A DNA stretch of 64,000 nt from Bacteroidota bacterium (GCA_023458555.1 JAEWYS010000002.1:1-64000), one strand, 5' to 3'. Counted from the first letter of the stretch, positions 36,133 through 45,362 are shown. Notes: a model not told the origin generated them from the sequence alone. A program made the numbers and translations.

Positions 36133-39020
36133 ATGTCCAATCTGGATGATTTTTCTATATATCTCTTCCTAAGTGTAACTAATCCCGCGCTAGAGGCAAC
36201 AGAAAACACACCTATTGAGACGCTTCCGCCCGCAGATATACTAGTTTCTATAGCTTGCGCTACCGAGCTAAATGAGGATCCTGTATTACCTGCTAATATT
36301 CTACCCATAATATGTATCATACCACTATCAACATACATATCAATATTAACAGTATACTGAACATTTCCCCCGCCCCCAGGCAAAGGGATGCCAAGCATAT
36401 TGGTCGAATTATATTTTATAAGCAAATCGCCCGTTCCTACTCCAAGTGTTCCTTGGAATATAAATTGATATACATCATTTTCTTCTACCTGAATCGTATA
36501 AGAAACTAAGATCTGTTCAGTAGTAAGTGTATTAGATACTTTAGTATAATTTCGGACATAAATCTCTCCTTCCAGTTTACTATCTAATTCATTTTGAAGT
36601 CCTGTGATATCACTTACTTCATGAGTATGAATTAAATTAGCTTTACCTTCTAATAAGGTAGTAATCTGGCCTAATGTAGTAGCCTGATTTGCATCCACAG
36701 CATCTCCTATTCTAATTCTGTGGCCGGTATCTCTTTGCACAAGTGATTGAGAACTAGGTGCATTACCATAACTTAGACCTTGATTAAGCCAATCCCCACT
36801 CGAAGTCCTTGCCGGGATTCTGCCGGCTGCAAATGTAAGACCTAAATCTTCAGGCGTGACTGATTCCAACTTACTATCTAACTCATCCTGTAAACCATTT
36901 ACATCCTCTATTTCATGAGTGTGGATAGTATTCGCTTTTCCTTCAAGTAAACCATTTACTTGTCCTAAATTAGGAACTTGTAAATCCAATACAGCTGTAT
37001 TAGCATGTAGCCTGCCGTTTATATCAAACTGAACCAGTGATAACCCCATTGGAGTTATGTCTACTCTTCTTCCATTTCCAAAGAATATTCCATTATTAAC
37101 AATAGGAACCCTATTACTATTCTGGACAATAGAGATACCTACATCCGCAGGGGTAACAGCTTCTAATTTATCCTCTAAGGCAGAATCAATAGCCCCCAGC
37201 TCCGCAGCAAGAGACACGTTATCTCTGGCATTACCCGCTATTTCACTAAATGCGGATGCGCCAGTTCCACCCCCGGGAACCCAAGATACATCACTTTGAT
37301 CCCAGATGTATTTTATCGCGTCAGTTCCAACCCCAGCGTCAACAATAGCATAATCACCCGGATTAGCAGTAGCGTGCGCTGATTCAAGTGCTGACAATGA
37401 CGGATAATCACCTAAATAATAGTTTGACAGTCCGGCTAACTTTATCTTTTCAGCCGTTGTAAAACTCTCCTGAGACAGACCCATTCCCGCCACTACATCA
37501 ACTTTAGCACTCAGGAACCCTTCGATTTCCGCTATAGTATAATAGCTTTCCAAATCAGACAGGAACGCAAACGCTTCTTTCACGGTTGTGAAAAAGTACA
37601 ACCGACCATCCGTTGCGTGCTCAAATTCTCCTTCAGCCAGCTGTGAACGGTTAACAGAGTTCTTCCGGAGCCGGAAAGCTGCAATAGAAGCGTTTCCTGC
37701 CTGAATATCGAGCCGAGCTGTTGGGTTTATGTGACCGCCTATAGCAATCCTTCCCCAGCCATTTGAACCGGTTGAGGGATTGCCACCCTGAAGAAAGAAC
37801 GGAGCCAATACAGTTCGAACTCCTAAAACCATGGAATTAGATGTATTGTTGGTAAGTTTGCTACTCTCACTAACCCCCTGACCCAAGGCGTAGACTCGTA
37901 CCCCGCTTTGAGCTATATGTATTCCAAATGACCCCAAAAAGCCATTGTTACTATATCCGGATGGTGTCCATGTTGTCGGCGCATGATCAATATAAGCACC
38001 AACGGCAACAGAGAACGCAGCGTTATTAATGCTTTGTCCAACAGAGATAGACTGAGGTGCTTTTACTGCATTAATGTAATGACCATGCAGAATAGCCCAA
38101 TTCGTCCATTCTACAATGTTTTGATACCCGGAAACAATATTACCTTTAGAATTCAAAAGAGAGTGATAGAGGCCAGATATAGTGTTATAGCTGGATAAAT
38201 TATCAAACAGTGAAGACGGGCCGGTGGTAGTATCTTCATTTGATTCAATTTGATTCCAATTACCAGCTATGCTATTAAAACCACCATTCGAATTATCAAC
38301 ATTGTTATTGCCAACTACACTTCCATTCAGACCTTCTCTATGTGTATTATTAATACCTAAATCAATATACAGTCGCGCAAATGTAGCTTCACCTGTAACA
38401 AGCTTACCAGGATCAACCCTAACAACATTAAGCTGAACAGTATTTTCATTGATGAATGAAAATTCATGAAGCATGATGTTTTTTGAATCCACATATCCTT
38501 TACTCGCAGCAGCATTATCTTCTTCCGGATCCTGATCAGGAAGAACCGGGAATGATTCAAAGGTCTTTATGCCTTCAATTGTTTCATCCCCGGTTGTCTT
38601 TACATAGTCATTTTCATTGATATTTTGTCCGGCTATCAACTGAAATACGTTGCTTCTATAGATGAGAAGAACAACGCCCTGCAGATCGTTTGCGGACACA
38701 TCTTCTCCATTTGCTCTTTTAATAGCTTTCTGGCCAAGTCCATTAATATCAATTGTCGCTGGCCCGGTATTGGATGTAGGAAAATTGACCTTGTAAACAA
38801 CTCCCTCAACATATGCCGTAATAGGCTGCACATATGCAGCTATATAACTGTTCGCTGGTCCTGATGCGGATATTGTTTCAACAAGTTGCGGGGAATCATC
38901 CTTGTTAATGTAGGATGTTGCAATATTGTTAAAGACTTCCCTTGCATCGACCGCGCGCGTGTCCGCATTACCGGACCTGATTTTATCTATAACTAAATTA
39001 AGGATATCAGCTATTTTCAT
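36129..39020 (-). CDS. Phage tail fiber / receptor-binding protein
   Basis: The 963-residue protein begins with a helical attachment-like part and a typical fiber phrase, TGDETIEGIKTFESFPVL. Its middle part is glycine- and asparagine-rich (SYNTISGLYHSL, VVGNNNVDNSNGG), fitting a beta-solenoid, and it has repeated units in the C-terminal half: HEIEDVNGLQDELDSKLE and HEVSDITGLQNELDSKLE, plus three copies of a VTPxDxG-like phrase. The end is hydrophobic and glycine-rich. It is the largest phage gene and lies just before the lysis genes, the usual place for a receptor-binding fiber. Host range would depend on it. Confidence 0.82.
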   Translation of the reverse strand: MKIADILNLVIDKIRSGNADTRAVDAREVFNNIATSYINKDDSPQLVETISASGPANSYIAAYVQPITAYVEGVVYKVNFPTSNTGPATIDINGLGQKAIKRANGEDVSANDLQGVVLLIYRSNVFQLIAGQNINENDYVKTTGDETIEGIKTFESFPVLPDQDPEEDNAAASKGYVDSKNIMLHEFSFINENTVQLNVVRVDPGKLVTGEATFARLYIDLGINNTHREGLNGSVVGNNNVDNSNGGFNSIAGNWNQIESNEDTTTGPSSLFDNLSSYNTISGLYHSLLNSKGNIVSGYQNIVEWTNWAILHGHYINAVKAPQSISVGQSINNAAFSVAVGAYIDHAPTTWTPSGYSNNGFLGSFGIHIAQSGVRVYALGQGVSESSKLTNNTSNSMVLGVRTVLAPFFLQGGNPSTGSNGWGRIAIGGHINPTARLDIQAGNASIAAFRLRKNSVNRSQLAEGEFEHATDGRLYFFTTVKEAFAFLSDLESYYTIAEIEGFLSAKVDVVAGMGLSQESFTTAEKIKLAGLSNYYLGDYPSLSALESAHATANPGDYAIVDAGVGTDAIKYIWDQSDVSWVPGGGTGASAFSEIAGNARDNVSLAAELGAIDSALEDKLEAVTPADVGISIVQNSNRVPIVNNGIFFGNGRRVDITPMGLSLVQFDINGRLHANTAVLDLQVPNLGQVNGLLEGKANTIHTHEIEDVNGLQDELDSKLESVTPEDLGLTFAAGRIPARTSSGDWLNQGLSYGNAPSSQSLVQRDTGHRIRIGDAVDANQATTLGQITTLLEGKANLIHTHEVSDITGLQNELDSKLEGEIYVRNYTKVSNTLTTEQILVSYTIQVEENDVYQFIFQGTLGVGTGDLLIKYNSTNMLGIPLPGGGGNVQYTVNIDMYVDSGMIHIMGRILAGNTGSSFSSVAQAIETSISAGGSVSIGVFSVASSAGLVTLRKRYIEKSSRLDI

Positions 39021-39603
39021 AATAATACCCCTCGTTTGAATCTCCTAACTTTATTTTCGTCTCGTATCCTTCCAGAAGTGCCGGCGTGATTAAGCTCACG
39101 CTTTCACACACGCGGACGGATAATGCCAGCCTTCCCATCCCTGTATTTAATCCGTCCGGCTCCTGGATATCGGCAATGTCAATTTCTGTAATAGACAGTT
39201 CTGAAAGCGAAGGCGGGGCAAAGCCCAATGTTTTGTAAACAGGATTTTCAAGAATAGCCCAGCAAACGCCTAACAGCTTTTGCAGGTCAATTTTTGCCCT
39301 GATATCTCCGTCCTGAATAGAATTTGATTTTGAAGAAGTATATGCTTCTATGTAATACGTGTATGTGCCGTCAGAATTGCCCTGATTCTTATTGCCATAT
39401 CTCCCTGATGCAAACTTTATAACAACAGCGGGCAAGGCAATCTTATCAATCGATTTTGCCCGCTCAATGTATACATTTGCCTTTAGCCGGCTATCAGAAG
39501 TCAAAACAAATTGATTATTGAGCTCATCAATTAGTATTTCGCCAATCCGGTCACGGATACGTTCAAAATACCTAGGCGCTATAACTGTATTAATTTTACT
39601 CAT
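39007..39603 (-). CDS. Tail terminator/completion protein, Mu gp37-like
   Basis: I take the start at 39603 (198 residues, MSKINTVIAPRYFERIRDR) rather than an in-frame ATG at 39627, which would lengthen the overlap with the previous gene. The opening part and the late GMGRLALSVRVCESVSL resemble Mu gp37-type (DUF1834) proteins that close the tail or join it to the neck. It overlaps the fiber gene by 14 bases. The assignment is by weak similarity and synteny. Confidence 0.55.
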   Translation of the reverse strand: MSKINTVIAPRYFERIRDRIGEILIDELNNQFVLTSDSRLKANVYIERAKSIDKIALPAVVIKFASGRYGNKNQGNSDGTYTYYIEAYTSSKSNSIQDGDIRAKIDLQKLLGVCWAILENPVYKTLGFAPPSLSELSITEIDIADIQEPDGLNTGMGRLALSVRVCESVSLITPALLEGYETKIKLGDSNEGYYYENS

Positions 39604-39973
39604 AGAAATCATCCAAAATGCAGACAATTAGTCCAATGGTTTCATCCGGAAACCATTCCCGGATAATATACTTTTTTTGCTGTCCTGTACTGTCTGAAAC
39701 CTCAACAATGTGGCCGTATAGGTCTACTTCGTTATTACCGTTTCTGACCGGATAAGACAGCTCCGTTAAAGATTCTTCTGAAAAGGATATGTGAGACTTC
39801 TTAGAGGATACAACATTCCCGTCTGTATCTACCGCCAGTCGTATTTTCGTATGTAACGCGTTTATTGAAACGCTCACTAAATCTGGTGATGTAAAAACAA
39901 TACTTCTCGCAAATTCACTATTGTTAGAAGTAATTGTTTTAATGTCTCTCTGTATCTGATCTAACAAACTCAT
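39596..39973 (-). CDS. Phage neck or head-tail protein of unknown family
   Basis: The 125-residue protein (MSLLDQIQRDIKTITSN...) is rich in beta strands and ends in a short acidic tail. I do not recognise its family. It starts 5 bases after a terminator hairpin and runs 8 bases into the tail-completion gene. Its place between the capsid gene group and the tail-completion gene suggests a neck or adaptor protein. Confidence 0.55.
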   Translation of the reverse strand: MSLLDQIQRDIKTITSNNSEFARSIVFTSPDLVSVSINALHTKIRLAVDTDGNVVSSKKSHISFSEESLTELSYPVRNGNNEVDLYGHIVEVSDSTGQQKKYIIREWFPDETIGLIVCILDDFYE

Positions 39974-39977
39974 GCTT

Positions 39978-40007
39978 AAAAAAAGAAGCGACCTTTGATC
40001 GCTTCTT
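39978..40007 (-). terminator. Intrinsic terminator at the end of the head gene unit
   Basis: AAGAAGCGA and TCGCTTCTT pair over 9 bp with loop CCTTTGA; on the minus strand TTTTTTT follows. It lies 5 bases past the stop of the 85-residue gene and should end much of the head-gene transcription. Confidence 0.8.
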
Positions 40008-40012
40008 TACTT

Positions 40013-40270
40013 TTATTTGTTCTTTTTCTTTTCAGGCTTTTGATCTCCTGTAACTTCCGTTTCAGGATCTTTTTTGCCTTCCTCGGAACCTTCATATGGC
40101 TTTTGATCTCCTGTAACTTCCGTTTCAGGATCTACCCTTTCCAGAAAACCTTGCTTAACCAGGTCGTCAGGGTTCACAGGAAACTTACTGCCGTCAACAA
40201 TTTCACCGGCCATAAATACCCGGTTGGATCTCCCCCCAACCGAAAGCGCTATTACTCTATATTTCATCAT
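40013..40270 (-). CDS. Small phage head-region protein with duplicated acidic tail
   Basis: The 85-residue protein has a short beta-like N-terminus (YRVIALSVGGRSNRVFMAGE ... VNPDDLVKQGFLERV) and a charged tail in which DPETEVTGDQKP occurs twice, 21 residues apart, then a lysine-rich end (EKKKNK). The duplication is exact at the DNA level over 36 bases. It starts 4 bases inside the capsid gene (ATGA). Proteins of this kind after the capsid gene often serve head completion; I do not recognise a family. Confidence 0.6.
   Translation of the reverse strand: MMKYRVIALSVGGRSNRVFMAGEIVDGSKFPVNPDDLVKQGFLERVDPETEVTGDQKPYEGSEEGKKDPETEVTGDQKPEKKKNK
40035..40133. repeat. Perfect 36-base direct repeat inside a coding region
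   Basis: The same 36 bases stand at 40035-40070 and 40098-40133, 63 bases (21 codons) apart, so copies can be gained or lost in frame. Confidence 0.92.
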
Positions 40271-41322
40271 GCGACAACTTGAGCGGTGTATATTGTATCA
40301 ACGGCTGTAGGTATTGCCAGGGGTGCTGATTTTAGCCCGAAATCATGCGTAGATTTCCGTTCATCCACATGATCGTAAGCGACAAAGGCGCCTTTTGTAG
40401 ACGAAATCGCACGTCCATCAGCGCCAACAATAAGCTGAGGAACAGCAGCAAACGAAAGATTAAAATCAGTATTCTCAGGAAGAATTATGATTTTTTTCTC
40501 ATCAAGATACGGTGTCATAACATTGCTTGAGTTTTGGTAAAACTCCGGGTATGTCCATAGTGTGAAATTATAATCACCCGCGGAGAATTGGCCATGTGTC
40601 ACACCTCCGACTGCGTTGCGCTGAGGTCTGCCAACATCAATATTGTCAATCCTTCTGAAATTCGCCGTCTTTTCAATAAATTCATTATTCGAAAATGCTG
40701 CTTTTGCAGACTTTCCCATAATGATATCGAAGTTACCACCTTGAACTTTACCGTTCTTTCTTATCCACTCAGCCCCAGCGGCAATGTGCGACAGAGGGTT
40801 GTTTGAATCACTTGTCCATGGTGTTGAAGACAAATCAACAAGCGATGTTGCTTTTCGCTTATAGTCGATATTATCCCCGTTTTTCAGCTGAACAATACCG
40901 GTTAGAAGCACCTGAGCGCATTGCAGTTCAATTGCTCTCTTTATCTTCTCTTCCAAAGCAAAAAGCTTTTCAGCAATTTCTCTGATATATGCAGCCAGAT
41001 CGGCTTCATCAATATTGCCTGACGCAGTGAACAACCTGTCATATAAATCAAGTTGAGTGGCATCAAAAAATTCGTTGTAAAGCGGAGGAAGGAAACCTTT
41101 TTCAGTTCCGTACGAAAACGTGTTTCTGTTTCCGTCTGCGCCTCTAAGCACATCAACGGCGATCTTCTCCGTTCCTCGCTTAACAGCTATTGTCAGGTAC
41201 TTAGTACCAAATTCTTCTGCTTTAAAAAAGGACTGTAAAAAGGACGTTGCCCTGGGCATATCCTTATAAAATGCTACAAGCGCTTGCGTAAACAAGGCTC
41301 TGGCCTGAATTATTGGTATCAT
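40267..41322 (-). CDS. Major capsid protein, lambda gpE-like
   Basis: The 351-residue protein resembles the phage major capsid protein E family (HK97 fold) in length and in its N-terminal wording (YKDMPRATSFLQSFF, YLTIAVKRGTEKIAVDVLRG, ATQLDLYDRLF). Its place directly after a gpD-like decoration gene repeats the lambda order C-D-E. It assembles the icosahedral shell. It overlaps the decoration gene by one base (41322). Confidence 0.85.
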   Translation of the reverse strand: MIPIIQARALFTQALVAFYKDMPRATSFLQSFFKAEEFGTKYLTIAVKRGTEKIAVDVLRGADGNRNTFSYGTEKGFLPPLYNEFFDATQLDLYDRLFTASGNIDEADLAAYIREIAEKLFALEEKIKRAIELQCAQVLLTGIVQLKNGDNIDYKRKATSLVDLSSTPWTSDSNNPLSHIAAGAEWIRKNGKVQGGNFDIIMGKSAKAAFSNNEFIEKTANFRRIDNIDVGRPQRNAVGGVTHGQFSAGDYNFTLWTYPEFYQNSSNVMTPYLDEKKIIILPENTDFNLSFAAVPQLIVGADGRAISSTKGAFVAYDHVDERKSTHDFGLKSAPLAIPTAVDTIYTAQVVA

Positions 41323-41765
41323 TAGCTATTATCGTATTCGGTTAATTCTGTTGATTTTACAAGGTAAATACCCATTGTGTCGGACGCGATTCTATCACGG
41401 AGACGGCGGCCTGAAATCACGGTATTAAGTGTGTCAGATCCTGAGAATAATAGCTTTTCTTCCGCGATGTCTCCGGAAATAGCTATTGTTACCTCAACTG
41501 ATTCGGATGCGTCTACATCTACGCTTGACATTAAAACACCAATTGGAAGGTTACTTCCGTCTGATGCTGCCGATGCCAAGGGCAATACATTGCCTGATGC
41601 GGATATCCTGCCCATAATTCTTCCTGGTCTCAACTCTACAGGATCTTCACCTGAGTTGACGTATGTTGCAAGGATCGTTCTATTATTCCCAAGGAATATT
41701 TTAGAATAATCATAATTTGTAGTCAGCTGATTAGCTGTCTGTAATACGGTTGTTGCTGTACTCAT
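41322..41765 (-). CDS. Head decoration protein, lambda gpD-like
   Basis: The 147-residue beta-rich protein contains RPGRIMGRISASGNVLPLASAASDGSNLPIGVL, the kind of segment seen in gpD/HDPD decoration proteins, and stands between the protease and capsid genes as gpD does in lambda. It would bind the capsid surface as trimers and stabilise the filled head. Its start overlaps the protease stop by 1 base. Confidence 0.8.
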   Translation of the reverse strand: MSTATTVLQTANQLTTNYDYSKIFLGNNRTILATYVNSGEDPVELRPGRIMGRISASGNVLPLASAASDGSNLPIGVLMSSVDVDASESVEVTIAISGDIAEEKLLFSGSDTLNTVISGRRLRDRIASDTMGIYLVKSTELTEYDNS

Positions 41766-42751
41766 TATTTTCCAGGGAAAAGAATTTTGTTTAATTTTTC
41801 ACGAGACTCTGCCAGAGGGTCTGGCGGTGTAACCTCCGCTGTAACAACAGGTTCAGCCGCTACGCCTTTAAGGCTGTTTAAACTAGCCGCTGAAACCGCT
41901 TTCAGTGCAAGTTCAGCCATATCCTTCGGAGACGGTTGTTTATCGCCCTCAATGCCGGCTTTTACTGCTGATGCATCAATATCATGAAATACCAGCCACG
42001 CCCCTACACGCTCACGCTCAGCGGCAATACCTGCGTTTTCCCCAGATTTGAAAATCTGGGCGTATACAGCCGGATGATCGGCTTTCAATTGCTCAAGTGT
42101 CATTGTTTTTTTCTCTGTTTTTTGATTATTAATAGACGCCTGAACAGGCGTAATTTCCGGTATGTATAATGCTGCCGCTGAGTGTTCAGAGAATCGATCT
42201 AATAAAGCGTTTATCTCTGTTCGCTTTTGTGGAGTGATCTTGGTTATCTTAGTAACCAACCCAATTGACTTTGCTTCTTTTGCAGACAGGAAAACGTCAA
42301 TTCTGGAATCGTTTGAAAACACCTGATCCAGTGTAACACCTTTCAGCTTTTCAAACTTATCAACGTCAATACGTGATTCAACGGCGGTACGAAGACTGGC
42401 ATTAATGCGGTTAAGATTCTCCCATAACGCATCAGTCATATACTCTTTTTCATACCAAGAAGGATATGCAGCTCTATGTATTAGAATCTCTGACACGTCT
42501 AGCGCTTCTACTTCATCAGCATAGCATGCTATAAAAGCTCCCATTGAATAGGCTTTACCATCGATTTTGACGGTTTTATTGCCAGTGTGTTCTTTAAACT
42601 TAGCAACAATACCAAAGCCAGATTCAGGTGAACCGCCATTGGTGTTAATTCTTACAACAATATCATCATCTCCGCTTTCGCTTATTGCATTTATAATCCG
42701 CTCTGCGGATGAATCATATATATTGCTGTATAGAAGTATCTCTCTTGGCAT
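41765..42751 (-). CDS. ClpP-like prohead protease with scaffold-like C-terminus
   Basis: The 328-residue protein has a ClpP/S49-type serine protease domain in its first 190 residues: NTNGGSPESGFGI, catalytic S69 in AYSMGAF and H92 in ILIHRAAYP. The remaining part (EKKTMTLEQLKADHPAVYAQIFKSGENAGIAAERER ... EKLNKILFPGK) is helical and charged, like the embedded scaffold of lambda gpC/Nu3-type proteins. It should mature the prohead. The start is clear; a terminator and a plus-strand gene separate it from the portal gene. Confidence 0.87.
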   Translation of the reverse strand: MPREILLYSNIYDSSAERIINAISESGDDDIVVRINTNGGSPESGFGIVAKFKEHTGNKTVKIDGKAYSMGAFIACYADEVEALDVSEILIHRAAYPSWYEKEYMTDALWENLNRINASLRTAVESRIDVDKFEKLKGVTLDQVFSNDSRIDVFLSAKEAKSIGLVTKITKITPQKRTEINALLDRFSEHSAAALYIPEITPVQASINNQKTEKKTMTLEQLKADHPAVYAQIFKSGENAGIAAERERVGAWLVFHDIDASAVKAGIEGDKQPSPKDMAELALKAVSAASLNSLKGVAAEPVVTAEVTPPDPLAESREKLNKILFPGK

Positions 42752-42783
42752 GACAACAATATGCGCACAGACTTTTTTTTAAT

Positions 42784-42810
42784 AAAAAAAAGTCCCCTAT
42801 TGGGGTATTT
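42784..42810. terminator. Bidirectional terminator-like hairpin
   Basis: CCCC-TATT-GGGG (42794-42805) is flanked by AAAAAAAAGT on the left and TATTTTTTT on the right, so either strand reads a short stem followed by a U-run. The 4-bp stem is short, hence moderate confidence. It lies between the portal and protease genes and would block read-through from the portal. Confidence 0.45.
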
Positions 42811-42814
42811 TTTT

Positions 42815-42842
42815 ATATTTGCTTAGGCGAATAAGCAAATAT
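42815..42842 (+). promoter_or_regulatory. Phage dyad operator/promoter A
   Basis: A perfect inverted repeat, ATATTTGCTTA and TAAGCAAATAT around GGCGAA, ends 3 bases before the ATG of the ribbon-helix-helix gene. With the preceding T it contains TATATTTG, a match to the Bacteroidota -7 box TAnnTTTG. Two similar 28-base sites precede other phage genes (48381-48408, 59914-59941). Confidence 0.65.
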
Positions 42843-42845
42843 AAA

Positions 42846-43013
42846 ATGAGCACAGAGATAAAAATAAAAGGAGTTCCCCCTAAAGTAAAAGAGGAACTCC
42901 GGAACATATCAAAAAACCTCGGAACAAACTTAGGAGATTTCCTTAAACCATATCTGAGGAAAATATTGGATGAATACCCCCAGAACATGCGCCAGGAACC
43001 GCCTAAGCATTAG
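42846..43013 (+). CDS. Small ribbon-helix-helix-like DNA-binding protein
   Basis: The 55-residue protein (MSTEIKIKGVPPKVKEELRN, then NLGTNLGDFLKPYLRKILDEYP) has the short strand plus two helices of Arc/MetJ-type repressors, with basic side chains in the first strand. It starts 3 bases after a perfect dyad, and it runs against the structural operon on the plus strand, ending 11 bases inside the portal gene. I infer an autoregulated repressor; a role for the dyads at 48381 and 59914 is a hypothesis. Confidence 0.7.
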   Translation: MSTEIKIKGVPPKVKEELRNISKNLGTNLGDFLKPYLRKILDEYPQNMRQEPPKH

Positions 43014-44559
43014 AGGATCCTGATCTTGAAGTTTGATTTGGCATTGGCATTTCACGCGGATCAACACCGGTAAAACTTTGAAATGAATCCATTTCTTTTG
43101 CGAACTGATCAATGTTTGCGTTACTGTCTCCGCTATTAAGTGCTTCAGTTGCCGCTTCTACCGTTGTTAACGGTATAAATCTTGCCAATGGACCAAGTTT
43201 AGCCCGCTCCGCAGCTACTTCTTTAACAGGATCAATATGCGGAACAGAAGCCCCTACAAACCGCGCCTTCCGGTACGATTCTAATACAACCTGGTCATTC
43301 TGATTCCAGGCTTTAAGATATCCTTTTGCCGGTATTTTGTTTTTCAGTACTTCTGTATGCAGCCAGAAATTATAAACGTTCTGGTAAAACTGGAAAGAGA
43401 ATTCTCTCCTGCTGACGTTAAGGGTATTTTCCCAATCTTTCAGCGCTGCCCTGGATGCTGAAAAATTGCTATCATATTTTGACATAGCTACTTCCGGCGG
43501 TATTCCCACAGCTGCACACACAAGATCAATATTTACACTGTAGAAGTCTTTGAAGTACAGCTCATTTTTACTCTCCAGTGACTTCAATGTGCTATCAATT
43601 GGCATATTGATCATCTGTTTACCGGTTGTTGCGGCAAACTTATTTGACAGATCCTTTCCGTTTACATCTCGTGGTAAATCCGGGGACGCATCCGCATTTA
43701 TTGCCTTAGCCAATAGGCTATTGCCAAGTGGATTTTCCCCAGTGCTTCCTAGCTTATGTTCGGCAAAGTAGGTTATCTTCTGCCTTTCCTCTGCACTTCC
43801 TACTGTAGCTTCCTTGTATCGTTCTAACTTTTTTAAAGTCTCCATGACAACGGATATAAGGGGCATACCTCTATGAGTATCAATACGGTACTTTAACCCA
43901 TAAATCATAAAGGCAGTTGTGATGCCGTTGGTCTTAGCTGGAATATACTTAAAATCTAGAAGTCCGGTACGGACGTAGAAACCAAGGTGTTCTCCGGTTG
44001 TGGAAATGCTTATCCCGTGTTTGGCTTCGCGGTTTCCAAGTGGTGTTTGAATGTGCGCCCCGTCTATCAACTGCACTTTGACCTGATCATCTATATATCG
44101 CAGCACAACCAGCACGTCCCCGCCAACAATAGAATTTTTAAACGCTTCTTTGGCCAGCATGTGCAAACTACTCATACCGGAATATGCTGACATTTTAGAG
44201 TTGGCATATATCCCAAATCTACTTTCTACAATATCATTAAACTCTTCTCCGATATTTACCCCTTCTAGCTCCAAAACTTTTACTACGGGTTCCGCCTGAA
44301 GCTTCAGGCCGGCGCCAATAACCCAAGTAAAGTATTTTCCTAAGACGGTTTGTGAAATTTCAGATTCCAGGTAGCTTTGCCAGCTCCGCATTGAAAGTGA
44401 AGCATAGTCAACTGCATAATCTTTTATAGGCCCTATTTCACCGAAATTCTTCTCCCCGTCATAGCTCATTTGAAGCAAAACACGACCAGCCGCTGGCATT
44501 GCATTATCTGAAACAGTCTTTACAACTGCCTTCTTTTTGAATGGATTAAATATTTTCAT
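43003..44559 (-). CDS. Phage portal protein, lambda gpB-like
   Basis: The 518-residue protein matches lambda-type portals in length and wording: a charged start (MKIFNPFKKKAVVKTV), YAVDYASLSMRSWQSYLES, and a central part with VGIPPEVAMSKYDSNFSASRAALKDW, which is strongly conserved in the family. The dodecameric portal sits at one head vertex and conducts DNA. Its 5' end overlaps the gpW-like gene by 4 bases. Its C-terminal tail is polar and probably disordered. Confidence 0.88.
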   Translation of the reverse strand: MKIFNPFKKKAVVKTVSDNAMPAAGRVLLQMSYDGEKNFGEIGPIKDYAVDYASLSMRSWQSYLESEISQTVLGKYFTWVIGAGLKLQAEPVVKVLELEGVNIGEEFNDIVESRFGIYANSKMSAYSGMSSLHMLAKEAFKNSIVGGDVLVVLRYIDDQVKVQLIDGAHIQTPLGNREAKHGISISTTGEHLGFYVRTGLLDFKYIPAKTNGITTAFMIYGLKYRIDTHRGMPLISVVMETLKKLERYKEATVGSAEERQKITYFAEHKLGSTGENPLGNSLLAKAINADASPDLPRDVNGKDLSNKFAATTGKQMINMPIDSTLKSLESKNELYFKDFYSVNIDLVCAAVGIPPEVAMSKYDSNFSASRAALKDWENTLNVSRREFSFQFYQNVYNFWLHTEVLKNKIPAKGYLKAWNQNDQVVLESYRKARFVGASVPHIDPVKEVAAERAKLGPLARFIPLTTVEAATEALNSGDSNANIDQFAKEMDSFQSFTGVDPREMPMPNQTSRSGSSNA

Positions 44560-44867
44560 CTGATAAAGCTTTTTGCGTCCAACAATCTTACTGTTCGGCC
44601 ATTATTCCGCCTGTTGTATTGCTCTACATACATTTCACGGATCTTTTCAAGTTCTTTTATAGACCGCATGATTGCCTCCGGACTTTGGTACACGGTTTTG
44701 ATAATGGTTTGACCATCATTAAGCATATAATCAGCAATTGGCTTATCGGTCACAGCCTTTAATGCGGTATCAAGAAGCGCGGATATAATCTGGTCAACTT
44801 TGTCAATTTTGCTTTTTATGTCGCTCGCGCTATTTATATAGCAATAAGCTGATTGAAATATTATCAT
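44556..44867 (-). CDS. gpW-like head-tail joining protein
   Basis: The 103-residue protein ends with a pattern like lambda gpW: GQTIIKTVYQSPEAIMRSIKELEK, then QYNRRNNGRTVRLLD, matching gpW's '[21 protein letters not shown] ... RR' layout. Its place directly before the portal gene, as in lambda W-B, supports this. The N-terminal 45 residues are extra. It would plug or extend the portal for tail joining. Overlaps of 4 bases on both sides show tight operon packing. Confidence 0.65.
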   Translation of the reverse strand: MIIFQSAYCYINSASDIKSKIDKVDQIISALLDTALKAVTDKPIADYMLNDGQTIIKTVYQSPEAIMRSIKELEKIREMYVEQYNRRNNGRTVRLLDAKSFIR

Positions 44868-45361
44868 GATGTCTTTATGTTTTCAATTTTTGAATCTGAA
44901 ATATCAATTGATATGGTCGATGGGGTGTAAGCCCCGCCAGCGGAAGATATTCCCGCCTGTATCTTTACAAGTTCTGCATTAATATCATTGGCAAGTGAAT
45001 TTAACTTAGTACTTAGAGACGAATATCGTACAGGATTATCAGTATTGCCGTTTAGCTCAATATCGCCAGTATTATGAAGCCAGATATACGCCTTATCTTC
45101 GCCACTTTGATCGGTAGAGAACAAACGGATTTCCCCAATTTCGGCCAGTTGATTTTTGTTCAGATACCCAATTATGACCGCTTTGCCGTTCTGTCCCGTT
45201 GGTGAATAGATCGCAATCATATCTTTTACCGGATTGCTGTCAATACCGTGAGGGGCCGCAACAATGGCCGTTTGAACATCTCTTTTCCCTAAGCGCAGAA
45301 ATTTCACTACACGCCTGGCAAGTGCGTCAAATTCTGTTGATATTACTTTTACCGCATTCAT
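44864..45361 (-). CDS. Baseplate spike/assembly protein, Mu gp45-like
   Basis: The 165-residue protein has an N-terminal OB-fold-like part (QTAIVAAPHGIDSNPVKDMIAIYSPTGQNGKAVIIGYLN) and a middle phrase VWLHNTGDIELNG-like (AYIWLHNTGDIELNGNTDNP), typical of gpV/gp45 central spike proteins of contractile tails. The C-terminal part is polar and shorter than in Mu. It follows the gp44-like gene by one base, the same order as in Mu (gp44-gp45). It forms the membrane-piercing tip. Confidence 0.72.
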   Translation of the reverse strand: MNAVKVISTEFDALARRVVKFLRLGKRDVQTAIVAAPHGIDSNPVKDMIAIYSPTGQNGKAVIIGYLNKNQLAEIGEIRLFSTDQSGEDKAYIWLHNTGDIELNGNTDNPVRYSSLSTKLNSLANDINAELVKIQAGISSAGGAYTPSTISIDISDSKIENIKTS

Positions 45362-45362
45362 A

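Noticed and set aside
40013..40133. Possible CRISPR-like repeat
   Set aside because: Only two copies of a 36-base repeat, and they encode a duplicated peptide in frame; no spacers or cas genes.
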